A stretch of DNA of 46,991 nt from Bacteroidales bacterium (GCA_025454755.1 JALONV010000010.1:1-46991); one strand, 5' to 3'. Positions 16,015 to 29,386 are shown, counted from the stretch's first letter. Notes: a model not told the origin generated them from the sequence alone. A program made the numbers and translations.

Positions 16015-16124
16015 AATATTGAAATTTCAATTCTATCCAAATTACAAAAAAAGATTCAAATAATGACTTTTTAATCTGAAATGTCGGTTTATCTATTTAA
16101 TTTGTAAAAACAAAAAATTCAATT

Positions 16125-17795
16125 ATGAAACAGGATATTGAAATTGCCCAGGGGGCAAAAATCAAGCCGATAGCTAAGATTGCCGATAAGCTTGGCATAC
16201 CTCATGATGATCTGGAAACATATGGTAAATACAAAGCCAAGCTGCCGCTTCATTTTATTGACGAAGAGAAAATCAAAAATGCAAAGTTGATCCTGGTTAC
16301 GGCAATAACACCAACTCCTGCAGGTGAAGGAAAAACGACAACTTCAATCGGGCTTGCCCAGGCGCTTAACCGCATCGGCAGGAAAACAACCGTTGTGCTT
16401 CGTGAACCCTCGCTCGGACCTGTATTCGGGGTAAAGGGAGGAGCCGCCGGCGGCGGATATTCACAGGTAATACCTATGGAAGATATTAACCTTCACTTTA
16501 CCGGAGATATTTCAGCAGTTGAAAAAGCCCACAATCTGCTTGCTGCGCTAATTGATAATAACATCCAGCTGAAGGATGGGAATCTTGGACTTGATCCGAG
16601 AACCATCAGCTGGAAAAGGGTGATGGATATGAATGAGAGATCGCTCAGGGATATCGTTATCGGGCTGGGAGGTACAACTGAAGGCGTTCCGCGGCAATCA
16701 GGATTCGATATTACTGCAGCCTCCGAAGTAATGGCAACACTCTGTATCGCCAAAGACCTTGATGACCTGAAACAAAGGCTCGGGAATATTTTTATTGGTT
16801 ATACATATTCCGATAAGCCCATATTTGGACGCGATCTAAAGGCACAGGGAGCCATGGCGGCACTTCTTAAAGATGCCATAAAACCAAACCTGGTACAGAC
16901 GCTGGAAAGCACACCGGCGATCATTCACGGCGGTCCCTTTGCAAATATTGCACAGGGAACAAACTCGATAATCGCAACCAGAATGGGCCTTTCGCTCAGT
17001 GATTATGTAGTTACTGAAGCAGGTTTTGCAAGCGAGCTGGGAGCCGAAAAGTTCTTCGATATCAAATCACAATTTGGCAATCTCAAAACCAATGCTGTTG
17101 TGATCGTAGCAACAGTACGAGCCCTTAAGTATCATGGAGGCGCTAAACTGAGTTCACTTCAGAATGAAGACCTTGCTTCGCTTGAAAAAGGGTTCGACAA
17201 CCTCGATAAACATATTGAGAATATGAAATACTTCGGATTCAATCCGATAATAGCAATTAACAGATTTGATTCGGATAGCGATGCCGAACTCGGACTTCTG
17301 GTTAAGCATTGTAAATCTCAGAACGTTAAGGTTGCCGTAAATGAAGCATGGGCAAAAGGAGGAGAAGGAGCAATAGAGCTGGCCAATAAAGTAATTGAAT
17401 CTGTCACCGATTGTACTGATTGCTTCAAGCCTCTTTATGATCTGTCATGGTCGTTTGAGGAAAAAATCGAAACTATCTGCAAGAAGATGTACGGAGCTGA
17501 TCATGTTGAATATGCAGTAAAGGCAAAATCACAACTTGAAAAAATAGAGAAGCTGGAACTTGGAAACCTGGCCGTCTGTATTGCAAAGACCCAGAAATCT
17601 CTTTCCGATGATCAGAGCAGGAGAGGACGGCCCCGCGGTTTTACGATCAAGATCAGGGAGGTTGAACTCTCGTCTGGCGCAGGATTCATTGTGCCGATTG
17701 CCGGCACAATAATGCGCATGCCGGGATTGCCTGTTAATCCTTCCGCTGAGAAGATCGATATTGATTCGAATGGCAAAATAACAGGACTTTTCTGA
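16125..17795 (+). CDS. fhs: Formate-tetrahydrofolate ligase
   Basis: The protein has 556 residues, full length for the family. It catalyses ATP-dependent joining of formate to tetrahydrofolate, giving 10-formyl-THF for purine synthesis, or runs in reverse in fermenting cells. The ATP-binding loop TPTPAGEGKTTTS lies at residues 62-74, followed by REPSLGPVFGVKGGAAGGGY, which is highly conserved in formyltetrahydrofolate synthetases. The C-terminal GAGFIVPIAGTIMRMPGLP block is also canonical. It is transcribed alone, diverging from the Tat-exported hydrolase. A near -7 match (TTAATTTG) lies ~25 bases upstream of the ATG. Together with GcvP at 26425 it indicates active one-carbon folate metabolism. 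Confidence 0.97.
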   Translation: MKQDIEIAQGAKIKPIAKIADKLGIPHDDLETYGKYKAKLPLHFIDEEKIKNAKLILVTAITPTPAGEGKTTTSIGLAQALNRIGRKTTVVLREPSLGPVFGVKGGAAGGGYSQVIPMEDINLHFTGDISAVEKAHNLLAALIDNNIQLKDGNLGLDPRTISWKRVMDMNERSLRDIVIGLGGTTEGVPRQSGFDITAASEVMATLCIAKDLDDLKQRLGNIFIGYTYSDKPIFGRDLKAQGAMAALLKDAIKPNLVQTLESTPAIIHGGPFANIAQGTNSIIATRMGLSLSDYVVTEAGFASELGAEKFFDIKSQFGNLKTNAVVIVATVRALKYHGGAKLSSLQNEDLASLEKGFDNLDKHIENMKYFGFNPIIAINRFDSDSDAELGLLVKHCKSQNVKVAVNEAWAKGGEGAIELANKVIESVTDCTDCFKPLYDLSWSFEEKIETICKKMYGADHVEYAVKAKSQLEKIEKLELGNLAVCIAKTQKSLSDDQSRRGRPRGFTIKIREVELSSGAGFIVPIAGTIMRMPGLPVNPSAEKIDIDSNGKITGLF

Positions 17796-17812
17796 TAACA
17801 AAGAATTAATAA

Positions 17813-22131
<4,319 letters not shown>

Positions 22132-22228
22132 ATACAATAGCTTTTGTTTTTCTTGTTTCTTTGATCTTTTATCTTTTGTCTTTGGTCTTTCTCCCCCTCC
22201 CCCTCTCTCGCTCTCACCCCCTCTTTCC
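22132..22228 (-). repeat. Purine-rich low-complexity leader of the PHP gene
   Basis: On the minus strand this gap is a long purine run: GAGAG and GGGGGAG blocks, then repeating AAAGA-type units (AAAGACAAAAGATAAAAGAT), ending 10-20 bases before the PHP start. It lies between two co-oriented genes. It may be a relic of a dispersed repeat, or affect transcript stability; no function is demonstrated. Confidence 0.6.
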
Positions 22229-22849
22229 TCAGAGTTCTTCATAAAAATATGCCATTTTCTCATCCGCATCATCGTAGGTGTAAATTTTTCTGTGACGGTT
22301 TATAAAATAGAAGTTCAGCATTGCAAAATCACCTGCGCACATTGTGGCATGTACGAAAAGAAGTACCGAGAGGCTCCATTTCCATAAACCCGGAAGAAAA
22401 AATATCAGGACCAGGAGCGTGATGCTGACTATTATAAATGGGATAAGTGCCACAAACCTGAATTGTCCGGCTTTTATTATATGCCTGTGTGCCGTAACAT
22501 AAAAAATATATTGCTTCAGGTCGGCGCCGACTCTTATCCTCCTTGCTCCTGTAAGCCAGAAGGGTACAACATGCAGGAACTCGTGCAGGGGGATCATGAG
22601 AATGGGGAAAATAATGAAGCCCAGCAGTGAGTGCATGAGAAGGTTCCTGAACGAAAAGTATCCTGCGATATTTATTCTTACGGTGACTGCAATTGCAATG
22701 AAGATAATGCAAAGTGACCAGTAGAGAATCATCAGCCATGTATTCCTCCCTAAGTAATCCAGAACAAAGCTGATAAGGTCACCGTAAGGTATTGCCTGCA
22801 TTTGCCTGAACCTGGATTGATCATTAAAGTCCTCGACCTTTAATGCCAT
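22229..22849 (-). CDS. DUF3267 integral membrane protein, M50-metalloprotease-like
   Basis: The product is 206 residues from ATG 22849; an in-frame upstream start at 22900 gives a less hydrophobic, less typical N-terminus. About four hydrophobic helices are visible. One carries a zinc-protease-like motif, His89-Glu90-x2-His93 (PLHEFLHVVPFWLTG). A later helix has a conserved-looking GDFAMLNFYF segment that could provide the third ligand. These features match the DUF3267 family, proposed to be distant relatives of site-2 proteases. Proteolytic activity is not proven for the family. It lies upstream of the PHP gene on the same strand and diverges from the DUF4294 gene. Confidence 0.8.
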   Translation of the reverse strand: MALKVEDFNDQSRFRQMQAIPYGDLISFVLDYLGRNTWLMILYWSLCIIFIAIAVTVRINIAGYFSFRNLLMHSLLGFIIFPILMIPLHEFLHVVPFWLTGARRIRVGADLKQYIFYVTAHRHIIKAGQFRFVALIPFIIVSITLLVLIFFLPGLWKWSLSVLLFVHATMCAGDFAMLNFYFINRHRKIYTYDDADEKMAYFYEEL

Positions 22850-22971
22850 ATGAAAACTTTTTCTAAAAGTAACTATAAACAAACTTCCGGCAAATGACAT
22901 ATATAAATAATATCACTATTTGGCACAATTTTGGATTTGTAACCATGTTGTACAAAGGGATTATATTTTGG

Positions 22972-22979
22972 TAATTTTG
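22972..22979 (+). promoter_or_regulatory. Bacteroidota-type -7 box (TAATTTTG) before DUF4294 gene
   Basis: TAATTTTG is an exact TAnnTTTG match. A TTG at 22948-22950 lies 21 bases upstream and could be the -33 element. The expected transcript start (~22985) leaves a very short leader before the GTG start at 22994. Confidence 0.45.
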
Positions 22980-22993
22980 TAAAAAATGCGGCA

Positions 22994-23608
22994 GTGAGGT
23001 TTTTTGCTTTAATATTTCTGATACTGTCATCTCCGGTTTTACTGTCGGGCCAGAATGATTCTGTAACTCAAAAGCAGGATACATCCCAGAACCGCGTTTT
23101 TCTTCTGCAGGAAGTTGAAAGGGATGGTGAGGTGCTCCCTGAAATAGCCATCAGGGAAGTGAAAATTGTCGGAAACAGGGGTCTCCCCAGGAAAGTAATT
23201 GTCCGAAGGTACGACAGGATGATCTACAATCTTAAAAAAGTATATCCTTATGCGGTAATTGTGAGAGAAAAAATGGACGAAGTCAACAGGAATCTCGGGC
23301 AGATTACTGATGAGAAGGAGAGAAAAAAATATTTACGAGGCATTGAGGAATATGTGCTTGGTGAGTATGAGGACGATATAAGAAATATGACAATTACCCA
23401 GGGTAAACTGCTTATCAAACTTATTGACAGGGAAACCAGAAATACTTCATTTGAACTGATCAAACAATACCGGGGAGGCTTCTCAGCATCTTTCTGGCAG
23501 GGTATTGCCAGGATCTTCGGCACTAACCTGAAAGCTGAATATGATCCCTACGGGGAGGATGCCATGATGGAAATCCTTGTCTTGCAAATAGAATCCGGGA
23601 TGCTCTGA
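22994..23608 (+). CDS. DUF4294 domain-containing exported protein
   Basis: The protein has 204 residues and begins with GTG; the ATG at 22986 is out of frame with an immediate stop, so GTG is the only start that preserves the signal peptide (RFFALIFLILSSPVLLSGQ). The mature part carries the DUF4294 signature: VERDGEVLPEIAIREVKI followed by RRYDRMIYNLKKVYPYA. It is then helical and charged, with a conserved tail (IKQYRGGFSASFWQGIARI). DUF4294 is essentially confined to Bacteroidota; its role is unknown. The next gene starts 17 bases downstream. Confidence 0.87.
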   Translation: MRFFALIFLILSSPVLLSGQNDSVTQKQDTSQNRVFLLQEVERDGEVLPEIAIREVKIVGNRGLPRKVIVRRYDRMIYNLKKVYPYAVIVREKMDEVNRNLGQITDEKERKKYLRGIEEYVLGEYEDDIRNMTITQGKLLIKLIDRETRNTSFELIKQYRGGFSASFWQGIARIFGTNLKAEYDPYGEDAMMEILVLQIESGML

Positions 23609-23625
23609 AACCAAACACATACCTC

Positions 23626-24183
23626 ATGAAAAGAATCTTCGTTGCCGTTAAGATCAATCCGGAACAAACTTTAATTAGGATATACAATTCATTGAAATCC
23701 GTGCTGGGAGGAGAGAAGATCAACTGGACAGATCCGTCAAACATACACCTGACACTGGCATTCCTTGGAGATACCGAAGATGAGCTGATTAAAATGGTTT
23801 CTATAATGCTGAAACAAAAATGTACCGGGTTTGGTTGTTTTAGATTTAACCTGACAGGAGCAGGTGTTTTCAAGAATTACCGTGATCCGAAAGTGATCTG
23901 GGCGGGAATTGAATCCAATGAGAAACTCTCGCAGCTCAACGAAAAGATTATGACCGGATTGAAGGATGCTGGATTCAGTCTTGATGAGCGGCCTTTCAAA
24001 CCCCACCTGACATTGGGAAGGATAAAATCAATTGGTCATCCGGATATCCTGAAATCAGCACTCGAAAAATATCAGGATGTGAAAATTCAGGAGGTTGAAG
24101 TAAAAGAAGTGACTCTTTTTGAAAGTATTCTGAAACCAGCAGGTCCTGTTTATAAATCAATTAGCGAATTTTCCTTAGAATAA
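23626..24183 (+). CDS. thpR: RNA 2',3'-cyclic phosphodiesterase (LigT/ThpR family)
   Basis: The protein has 185 residues. Two HxTx motifs of the 2H phosphoesterase superfamily are present: His41-Leu-Thr43-Leu in HLTLAFLGD and His127-Leu-Thr129-Leu in HLTLGRIK, each preceded by the expected strand and by the usual FKP before the second. These enzymes open 2',3'-cyclic phosphates at RNA ends and can ligate tRNA halves in vitro. It follows DUF4294 by 17 bases, so the two are probably co-transcribed. It ends at a repeat-rich convergent junction. Confidence 0.93.
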   Translation: MKRIFVAVKINPEQTLIRIYNSLKSVLGGEKINWTDPSNIHLTLAFLGDTEDELIKMVSIMLKQKCTGFGCFRFNLTGAGVFKNYRDPKVIWAGIESNEKLSQLNEKIMTGLKDAGFSLDERPFKPHLTLGRIKSIGHPDILKSALEKYQDVKIQEVEVKEVTLFESILKPAGPVYKSISEFSLE

Positions 24184-24312
24184 TTATTTAACCACGGAGA
24201 ACACGGGTCTTCGCTTTGCTCAGACTTGCACGGAGTTTTCACGGAAGTTCTCCCCCTCACACCCTCACGCCCTCACGCTCTCGCGCCCTCACACCCTCAC
24301 GCCCTCATTTCT
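24184..24312. repeat. Low-complexity intergenic repeat (CCCTCACGCC units)
   Basis: The 129-base gap between convergent genes starts with ACCACGGAGAACACGG and CACGGAGTTTTCACGGA motifs. It then runs into about six imperfect units of CCCTCACRCC between 24250 and 24306. It does not code on either strand and has no terminator-like hairpin with a T run. Confidence 0.8.
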
Positions 24313-24951
24313 TCAAACTCCCTTACCCCTGAGAACAGTTCCGATAGTGTAAAAAATGATCTTAAAGTCAAACCATAACGATCTGTGATTCATGTAGTAA
24401 AGATCATAATCAAGCCTCTCTATCATTTCATCAACGCTTGATGCATATCCGAATTTTACCTGTCCCCAGGAGGTTACACCGGGTTTTACACTCTGTAGTT
24501 CATTATATACGGGAGCCTTTTTTATTATCTGATCGATGAAAAACTGGCGCTCCGGACGTGGACCCACAAGAGACATATCACCTTTAAGGACGTTTAGCAG
24601 GTTTGGGATTTCATCGATCCTGTATTTTCTCAGGAAGCGGCCAATGCGTGTGATCCTTTCTTCATTATCACCTGACAACAGCGGCACGCCCCGTTCGGCA
24701 TCATAGGCCATTGACCGGAATTTGTAAATTGAAAAAGGTATTCCTTTCCTGCCGATCCTGTCCTGGGTGTATATCACCGGACCTCCCCCGGAAATCCTTA
24801 TCAGAAGAGCAAGGAGCAGAAGGAACGGGCTTAATGCCAGGAGCGAGATGAATGCAAAGCAGAAATCGAAGATCTGTTTGATGGATTTATAAAGCAGATT
24901 CTTCCTGTCAGCCTTAAAATTAATATTTGTATTATGGTTGTTCTCCGGCAT
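24313..24951 (-). CDS. Bacterial sugar transferase (undecaprenyl-phosphate sugar phosphotransferase, short form)
   Basis: The protein has 212 residues. One hydrophobic segment (~residues 30-52, FISLLALSPFLLLLALLI) is followed by the catalytic domain of the WcaJ/PglC-type family: GGPVIYTQDRIGRKG, YKFRSM, RIDEIPNLLNVLKGDMSLVG, PRPE and KPGVTSWGQV. These enzymes move a sugar phosphate from UDP-sugar onto undecaprenyl phosphate at the inner membrane, the first step of exopolysaccharide or glycan synthesis. It is the short, PglC-like form without the N-terminal four-helix region. No other polysaccharide gene adjoins it, so it is an orphan here. Sugar specificity cannot be read. Confidence 0.92.
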   Translation of the reverse strand: MPENNHNTNINFKADRKNLLYKSIKQIFDFCFAFISLLALSPFLLLLALLIRISGGGPVIYTQDRIGRKGIPFSIYKFRSMAYDAERGVPLLSGDNEERITRIGRFLRKYRIDEIPNLLNVLKGDMSLVGPRPERQFFIDQIIKKAPVYNELQSVKPGVTSWGQVKFGYASSVDEMIERLDYDLYYMNHRSLWFDFKIIFYTIGTVLRGKGV

Positions 24952-25035
24952 GAATCTCAGGACCTTGAATTTATGAAGATATAGATTTTTTCTGTCACTA
25001 TGATATCATTAATGAATCCTGTACAACAATTTTTT

Positions 25036-25043
25036 TATTTTTG
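25036..25043 (+). promoter_or_regulatory. Bacteroidota-type -7 box (TATTTTTG) before pcm
   Basis: TATTTTTG fits TAnnTTTG and lies 30 bases before the pcm start codon, giving a plausible ~24-base leader. No clear -33 TTTG was seen. Confidence 0.45.
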
Positions 25044-25073
25044 TTGCGTCAAACCTGATGCTCCGGATTTAAG

Positions 25074-25724
25074 ATGACAGATGATTTTGAGGCCAAAGGA
25101 AAAAGAAAAAAGCTTGTAACCGAGCTTAGGAAAAAAGGGATCTCCGATGAGGAGGTCCTCAGAGCGATTGACACTGTGCCCAGGCATCTTTTTATGGATC
25201 CGGCATTTCTGATACATGCTTACACCGATAAGGCTTTTCCGATATCATCAGGACAAACGATTTCACAGCCTTATACAGTGGCAATACAAACATCGCTTCT
25301 TCAGGTGAAGAAAAGGGACAAAATACTTGAGATAGGCACCGGATCGGGATATCAGGCAGCCATACTTGCAGAAATGGGAGCAAAAGTTTATACTATTGAA
25401 CGATTCAGGGAACTTTACCTGAAAGCACAACAGATCATTTCGGCGCTTGGATATTCCATCGATTTCTTTTATGGCGACGGACATGTGGGGAAAGCCCAGT
25501 ATGGACCCTTTGACGGGATAATAATTACTGCTGCTATAAGGGAGATCCCTGTAACTCTGCTTAAACAGCTAAAAACAGGAGGGCGCCTTGTTGCGCCTGT
25601 CGGAGGAGGGGGATTCCAGGAAATGACACTTGTTAAAAGAGATGACGAGGATTCCTTTACTTATACAACTCATGGCAGCTTTGTGTTTGTTCCAATGCTT
25701 ACCGGAACTATAAATAACAACTGA
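25074..25724 (+). CDS. pcm: Protein-L-isoaspartate O-methyltransferase
   Basis: The protein has 216 residues. It uses S-adenosylmethionine to methylate isoaspartyl residues in aged proteins, starting their repair. Visible motifs are SSGQTISQPYTVA (substrate loop), the SAM-binding ILEIGTGSGYQAAILAEMG, GDGHVG, and GGRLVAPVGGG. Length is normal. The metallo-hydrolase gene follows after 5 bases, so the two form an operon from the -7 box at 25036. Confidence 0.95.
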   Translation: MTDDFEAKGKRKKLVTELRKKGISDEEVLRAIDTVPRHLFMDPAFLIHAYTDKAFPISSGQTISQPYTVAIQTSLLQVKKRDKILEIGTGSGYQAAILAEMGAKVYTIERFRELYLKAQQIISALGYSIDFFYGDGHVGKAQYGPFDGIIITAAIREIPVTLLKQLKTGGRLVAPVGGGGFQEMTLVKRDDEDSFTYTTHGSFVFVPMLTGTINNN

Positions 25725-25729
25725 AAAAA

Positions 25730-26365
25730 ATGGAAGTATTCAGATTGATCTTTTCACCGATTGAGGTTAATACATATATTTTATCTGATGATTCCGGCCA
25801 GTGTGCCGTTATCGATTGCGGATGTTACAACAGGACAGAACTTGAAAGGCTGACAGATTTTGTAAGCGGGAAAAAACTGAAACCTGTCCTTCTGCTGAAT
25901 ACCCATTGCCATCTCGATCATATATTTGGCAATATGATGTTCCTTGAAAAATATAACCTTGGCGCATACTGCCATAAAGATGAAGAGGTTAACAGGAATG
26001 ATTCTGTCCATATTGCATCGGTTTTCGGTATGAAAATGGATATGCCTCCAGAACCTGCAGGACTGATTGAAGAAGGAAGTATTGTTTCTTTCGGGAACAC
26101 AAAGCTCAGAGCTCTGTTTGTTCCCGGGCATTCATCCGGGAGCCTGGCATTTTATAATGAGAAAGCCAAAATAGTCTTTACAGGCGATGCGCTCTTTGCA
26201 GGCAGTATCGGCAGAACAGACCTTAAAGGCGGTGATTATGAGACGCTTATAAATAGCATAAAAGAGAAATTGTTCACGCTTCCTCCCGACACAATTGTAT
26301 ATCCCGGACATGGTGATCCGACAACCATTGAAAATGAAATGCGCACAAATCCTTATTTTAACTAA
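25730..26365 (+). CDS. MBL-fold metallo-hydrolase (glyoxalase II-like)
   Basis: The protein has 211 residues. The metal motif is His59-x-His61-x-Asp63-His64 (THCHLDHIFGN), with further ligands in PGHSSGS, FTGDALFAGSIGRTD and YPGHGDPT. The GRTD and GDYETL segments are those of YcbL-type glyoxalase-II-like hydrolases. They hydrolyse thioesters such as S-lactoylglutathione or bacillithiol adducts in the cytoplasm; the exact substrate is unknown. It follows pcm by 5 bases. Confidence 0.9.
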   Translation: MEVFRLIFSPIEVNTYILSDDSGQCAVIDCGCYNRTELERLTDFVSGKKLKPVLLLNTHCHLDHIFGNMMFLEKYNLGAYCHKDEEVNRNDSVHIASVFGMKMDMPPEPAGLIEEGSIVSFGNTKLRALFVPGHSSGSLAFYNEKAKIVFTGDALFAGSIGRTDLKGGDYETLINSIKEKLFTLPPDTIVYPGHGDPTTIENEMRTNPYFN

Positions 26366-26424
26366 AGTGTAATATAGTCCGAACTCATTTAATTCAGAAT
26401 TGTTTAAAATATAAATCCAGATAT

Positions 26425-29295
26425 ATGGCTGCAGATAAATTCGTTAATCGTCACAATGGTCCAAGAAAAGGGGAAGTGCCCCAGATGTTAAAGGTTATTG
26501 GCGTTGATTCCCTCGATCATCTGATCGACAAAACAGTGCCTGAGAAAATAAGACTTCAGAATCCGCTCCGGCTGCCCCCGGCAATGAGTGAGTATGAATA
26601 CCTGAATCACCTGAGGGACCTGGGTTCAAGGAATAAAATGTTCCGTTCATTCATAGGACAGGGATATTATGGAGTGGCACCGCTGTCGGTAGTTATCAGG
26701 AATGTTCTTGAAAATCCGTCATGGTATACATCATATACCCCGTACCAGGCAGAAATCTCGCAGGGACGTCTTGAAGCACTCCTGAATTATCAGACAATGA
26801 TCATTGACCTTACAGGTTTGCAGATCGCCAATGCTTCGCTTCTTGATGAATCAACCGCCGCTGCTGAAGCAATGATCATGATGCACAATGCAAGATCCAG
26901 GGCTGCAGTAAAAGCAGGAGCAAACAAATTCTTCGTCGATGAAGATATCTTTTTGCAAACCCTGGATGTAATTAAAACAAGGTCAAAACCTATTGGCATT
27001 GAATTAGTTATAGGTAAATATGACGAGGCCCTGTTTAACGATATGTTCTTTGGAGCGTTCATTCAGTATCCTGCTGCTTCAGGACAGATTAAAGATTACA
27101 GTGAATTTACAGCAAAGGCTCATGCTGCAGGAGCACTGGTTGGCGTTGCTGCCGACCTGATGAGCCTGTCAATTCTTACTCCTCCGGGAGAATGGGGAGC
27201 AGATATTGCTGTCGGATCAAACCAAAGATTTGGTTTGCCGATGAGCTTCGGTGGCCCTCATGCGGGTTTCTTTGCTACAAAAGATGAGCTTAAACGAAGT
27301 ATGCCGGGAAGAATAATAGGAGTTTCAGTCGACGCACAGGGCAATACAGCTCTACGCATGGCTCTGCAGACACGGGAACAGCATATAAAGCGCGAACGCG
27401 CCACATCAAACATATGTACCGCGCAGGCACTTCTTGCCACCATGAGCGGGATCTACGCACAGTATCACGGACCTGATGGGATAAAGAATATTGCATCGCA
27501 TATCCATCAGACAGCATGTACGTTAAATACGGGGCTAAAGAACCTTGGTTATGATCAGGCAAATACACATTTCTTTGACACGATCAGGATTAGGCTCGCT
27601 TCATCAGGAATGACTGAGAAGATCAGATATCTGTCAGAAGAGAATGGCATTAACTTCTTCTATCCTGATGAAGTGACGGTAAGCATCTCTACAGATGAAA
27701 TAACCTCATTTAAGGAGATCGATTCAATTATTGAGCTGTTTGCTAAGGCTGCAGGGAAACCATTTAAATCCGCAGGATCTATCTGTGACCGAATTTGTAT
27801 TCCTGAAAACTTCATAAGAAAATCCGGCTTTTTAAAAGCTGCAGCTTTCAACAGGTATCACAGCGAAACCGAAATGATGAGGTATATCAAGCTGCTTGAA
27901 CGGAAAGATTTCTCTCTTACTCACTGCATGATCTCCCTTGGATCCTGTACCATGAAGCTGAATCCGGCAACATCAATGTTCGCTATGAGCTGGCCCGAAT
28001 TCGGCAATATTCATCCTTTTGTTCCAAAGGATCAGGCTCAGGGTTATTACCAGCTGATGGAAGAGCTTGGTGAAGCACTGAAGGAGATCACCGGTTTTTC
28101 AGCTATATCATTACAGCCAAACTCGGGGGCTGCCGGAGAATATGCCGGCCTTATGGTCATCAGGGAATATCATCAGAGCCGGAATGATGCAGGCAGAAAT
28201 GTAGTACTTATTCCTTCATCTGCGCATGGAACAAATCCGGCCAGCGCAGTAATGGCAGGCATGCAGGTAGTTGTTGTGGAATGCGACGAGAGAGGCAACA
28301 TCAATGTGGAAGACCTGAGAAAGAAGGCAGAAGAAAATAAGGCTTCACTCGCAGCCTTTATGATTACCTATCCATCCACTCATGGCGTCTTCGAGGAAGC
28401 TGTAACGGAAATGGCACAGATAATTCATTCTTATGGCGGACTGGTTTATATGGACGGCGCAAATATGAATGCCCAGGTGGGACTTACAAATCCCGGCAGA
28501 ATAGGGGCAGATGTATGCCATCTCAATCTGCATAAGACTTTTGCCATACCTCATGGCGGAGGCGGTCCTGGTATGGGACCAATTCTTGTCAACGACATGC
28601 TGGCAGAGTTCCTGCCATCGCACCCCATAGTCAAGACCGGGGGAAGCCATGGGACTACTGCTGTTGCAGGTGCACCATTCGGAAGCGCTCATGTTCTTAC
28701 AATTTCGCATGCTTATGTTCTTATGATGGGTCCGGACGGGCTTACCGAGGCGACAAAATATGCAATACTCAATGCCAATTATATTTCTGCTGCGCTGAGA
28801 AGCTGGTACAAAACACTTTATACCGGATCGAATGGATTCGTTGCTCATGAGATGATACTGGACTGCCGCAATTTCAAGGCAGAGGCAGGAATTACTGAAT
28901 CCGACATTGCCAAAAGACTTATGGATTACGGATTCCATGCACCTACACTTTCATTCCCGGTGCATGGCACACTTATGATAGAACCAACCGAATCAGAATC
29001 TCTCAGGGAAATTGATAAGTTCGTTGATGCAATGAAAACAATATGGAAGGAGATTCAGGAAGTTAAGGATGGGCAGGCTGACATGGAAGACAATGTTTTG
29101 CACAATGCCCCTCATACCGTTATGGTTATTACTGCCAATGAATGGAATCACAAGTATAACAGGCAGAAGGCGGCGTTTCCTGTAAAATGGATAACGGAAA
29201 ACAAGTTCTGGCCTTCAGTAGGCCGAATCGACGATGGCTACGGCGACAGGAACCTGGTGTGTACCTGTGACCCGATAGAGACCTACAGACAATAG
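26425..29295 (+). CDS. gcvP: Glycine dehydrogenase (decarboxylating), P-protein
   Basis: The protein has 956 residues, the single-chain form with fused N- and C-terminal halves. It is the pyridoxal-phosphate decarboxylase of the glycine cleavage system, passing the aminomethyl group to the lipoyl arm of GcvH. The PLP lysine is Lys704 in HLNLHKTFAIPHGGGGPG, with further conserved blocks GQGYYG, YTPYQAEISQGRLE, and SHGTTAVAGAPFGSA. Other glycine cleavage genes (gcvT, gcvH) are not in the window, so the system is split. The upstream gap shows no glycine riboswitch-like structure. Together with Fhs it feeds folate one-carbon pools. Confidence 0.97.
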   Translation: MAADKFVNRHNGPRKGEVPQMLKVIGVDSLDHLIDKTVPEKIRLQNPLRLPPAMSEYEYLNHLRDLGSRNKMFRSFIGQGYYGVAPLSVVIRNVLENPSWYTSYTPYQAEISQGRLEALLNYQTMIIDLTGLQIANASLLDESTAAAEAMIMMHNARSRAAVKAGANKFFVDEDIFLQTLDVIKTRSKPIGIELVIGKYDEALFNDMFFGAFIQYPAASGQIKDYSEFTAKAHAAGALVGVAADLMSLSILTPPGEWGADIAVGSNQRFGLPMSFGGPHAGFFATKDELKRSMPGRIIGVSVDAQGNTALRMALQTREQHIKRERATSNICTAQALLATMSGIYAQYHGPDGIKNIASHIHQTACTLNTGLKNLGYDQANTHFFDTIRIRLASSGMTEKIRYLSEENGINFFYPDEVTVSISTDEITSFKEIDSIIELFAKAAGKPFKSAGSICDRICIPENFIRKSGFLKAAAFNRYHSETEMMRYIKLLERKDFSLTHCMISLGSCTMKLNPATSMFAMSWPEFGNIHPFVPKDQAQGYYQLMEELGEALKEITGFSAISLQPNSGAAGEYAGLMVIREYHQSRNDAGRNVVLIPSSAHGTNPASAVMAGMQVVVVECDERGNINVEDLRKKAEENKASLAAFMITYPSTHGVFEEAVTEMAQIIHSYGGLVYMDGANMNAQVGLTNPGRIGADVCHLNLHKTFAIPHGGGGPGMGPILVNDMLAEFLPSHPIVKTGGSHGTTAVAGAPFGSAHVLTISHAYVLMMGPDGLTEATKYAILNANYISAALRSWYKTLYTGSNGFVAHEMILDCRNFKAEAGITESDIAKRLMDYGFHAPTLSFPVHGTLMIEPTESESLREIDKFVDAMKTIWKEIQEVKDGQADMEDNVLHNAPHTVMVITANEWNHKYNRQKAAFPVKWITENKFWPSVGRIDDGYGDRNLVCTCDPIETYRQ

Positions 29296-29386
29296 TTTTA
29301 AAGTTTATTAACTGGCATAAGCTTCCGGTTCAATTATTTCTGATTAATTTTATTCCATTAATTAATCACAACCAACCACTCAATAT

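Noticed and set aside
22132-22272. N-terminal extension of the PHP protein
   Set aside because: The extra 47 residues come from low-complexity purine-rich DNA, overlap the DUF3267 gene and would hide the signal peptide.
26366-26424. Glycine riboswitch before gcvP
   Set aside because: The gap is only 59 bases, AT-rich, and too short for the tandem glycine aptamer; no fitting helices seen.
28345-28938. 197-codon minus-strand ORF inside gcvP
   Set aside because: Antisense to the conserved PLP-binding half of GcvP; Cys/His/Ser-rich composition typical of a shadow frame.
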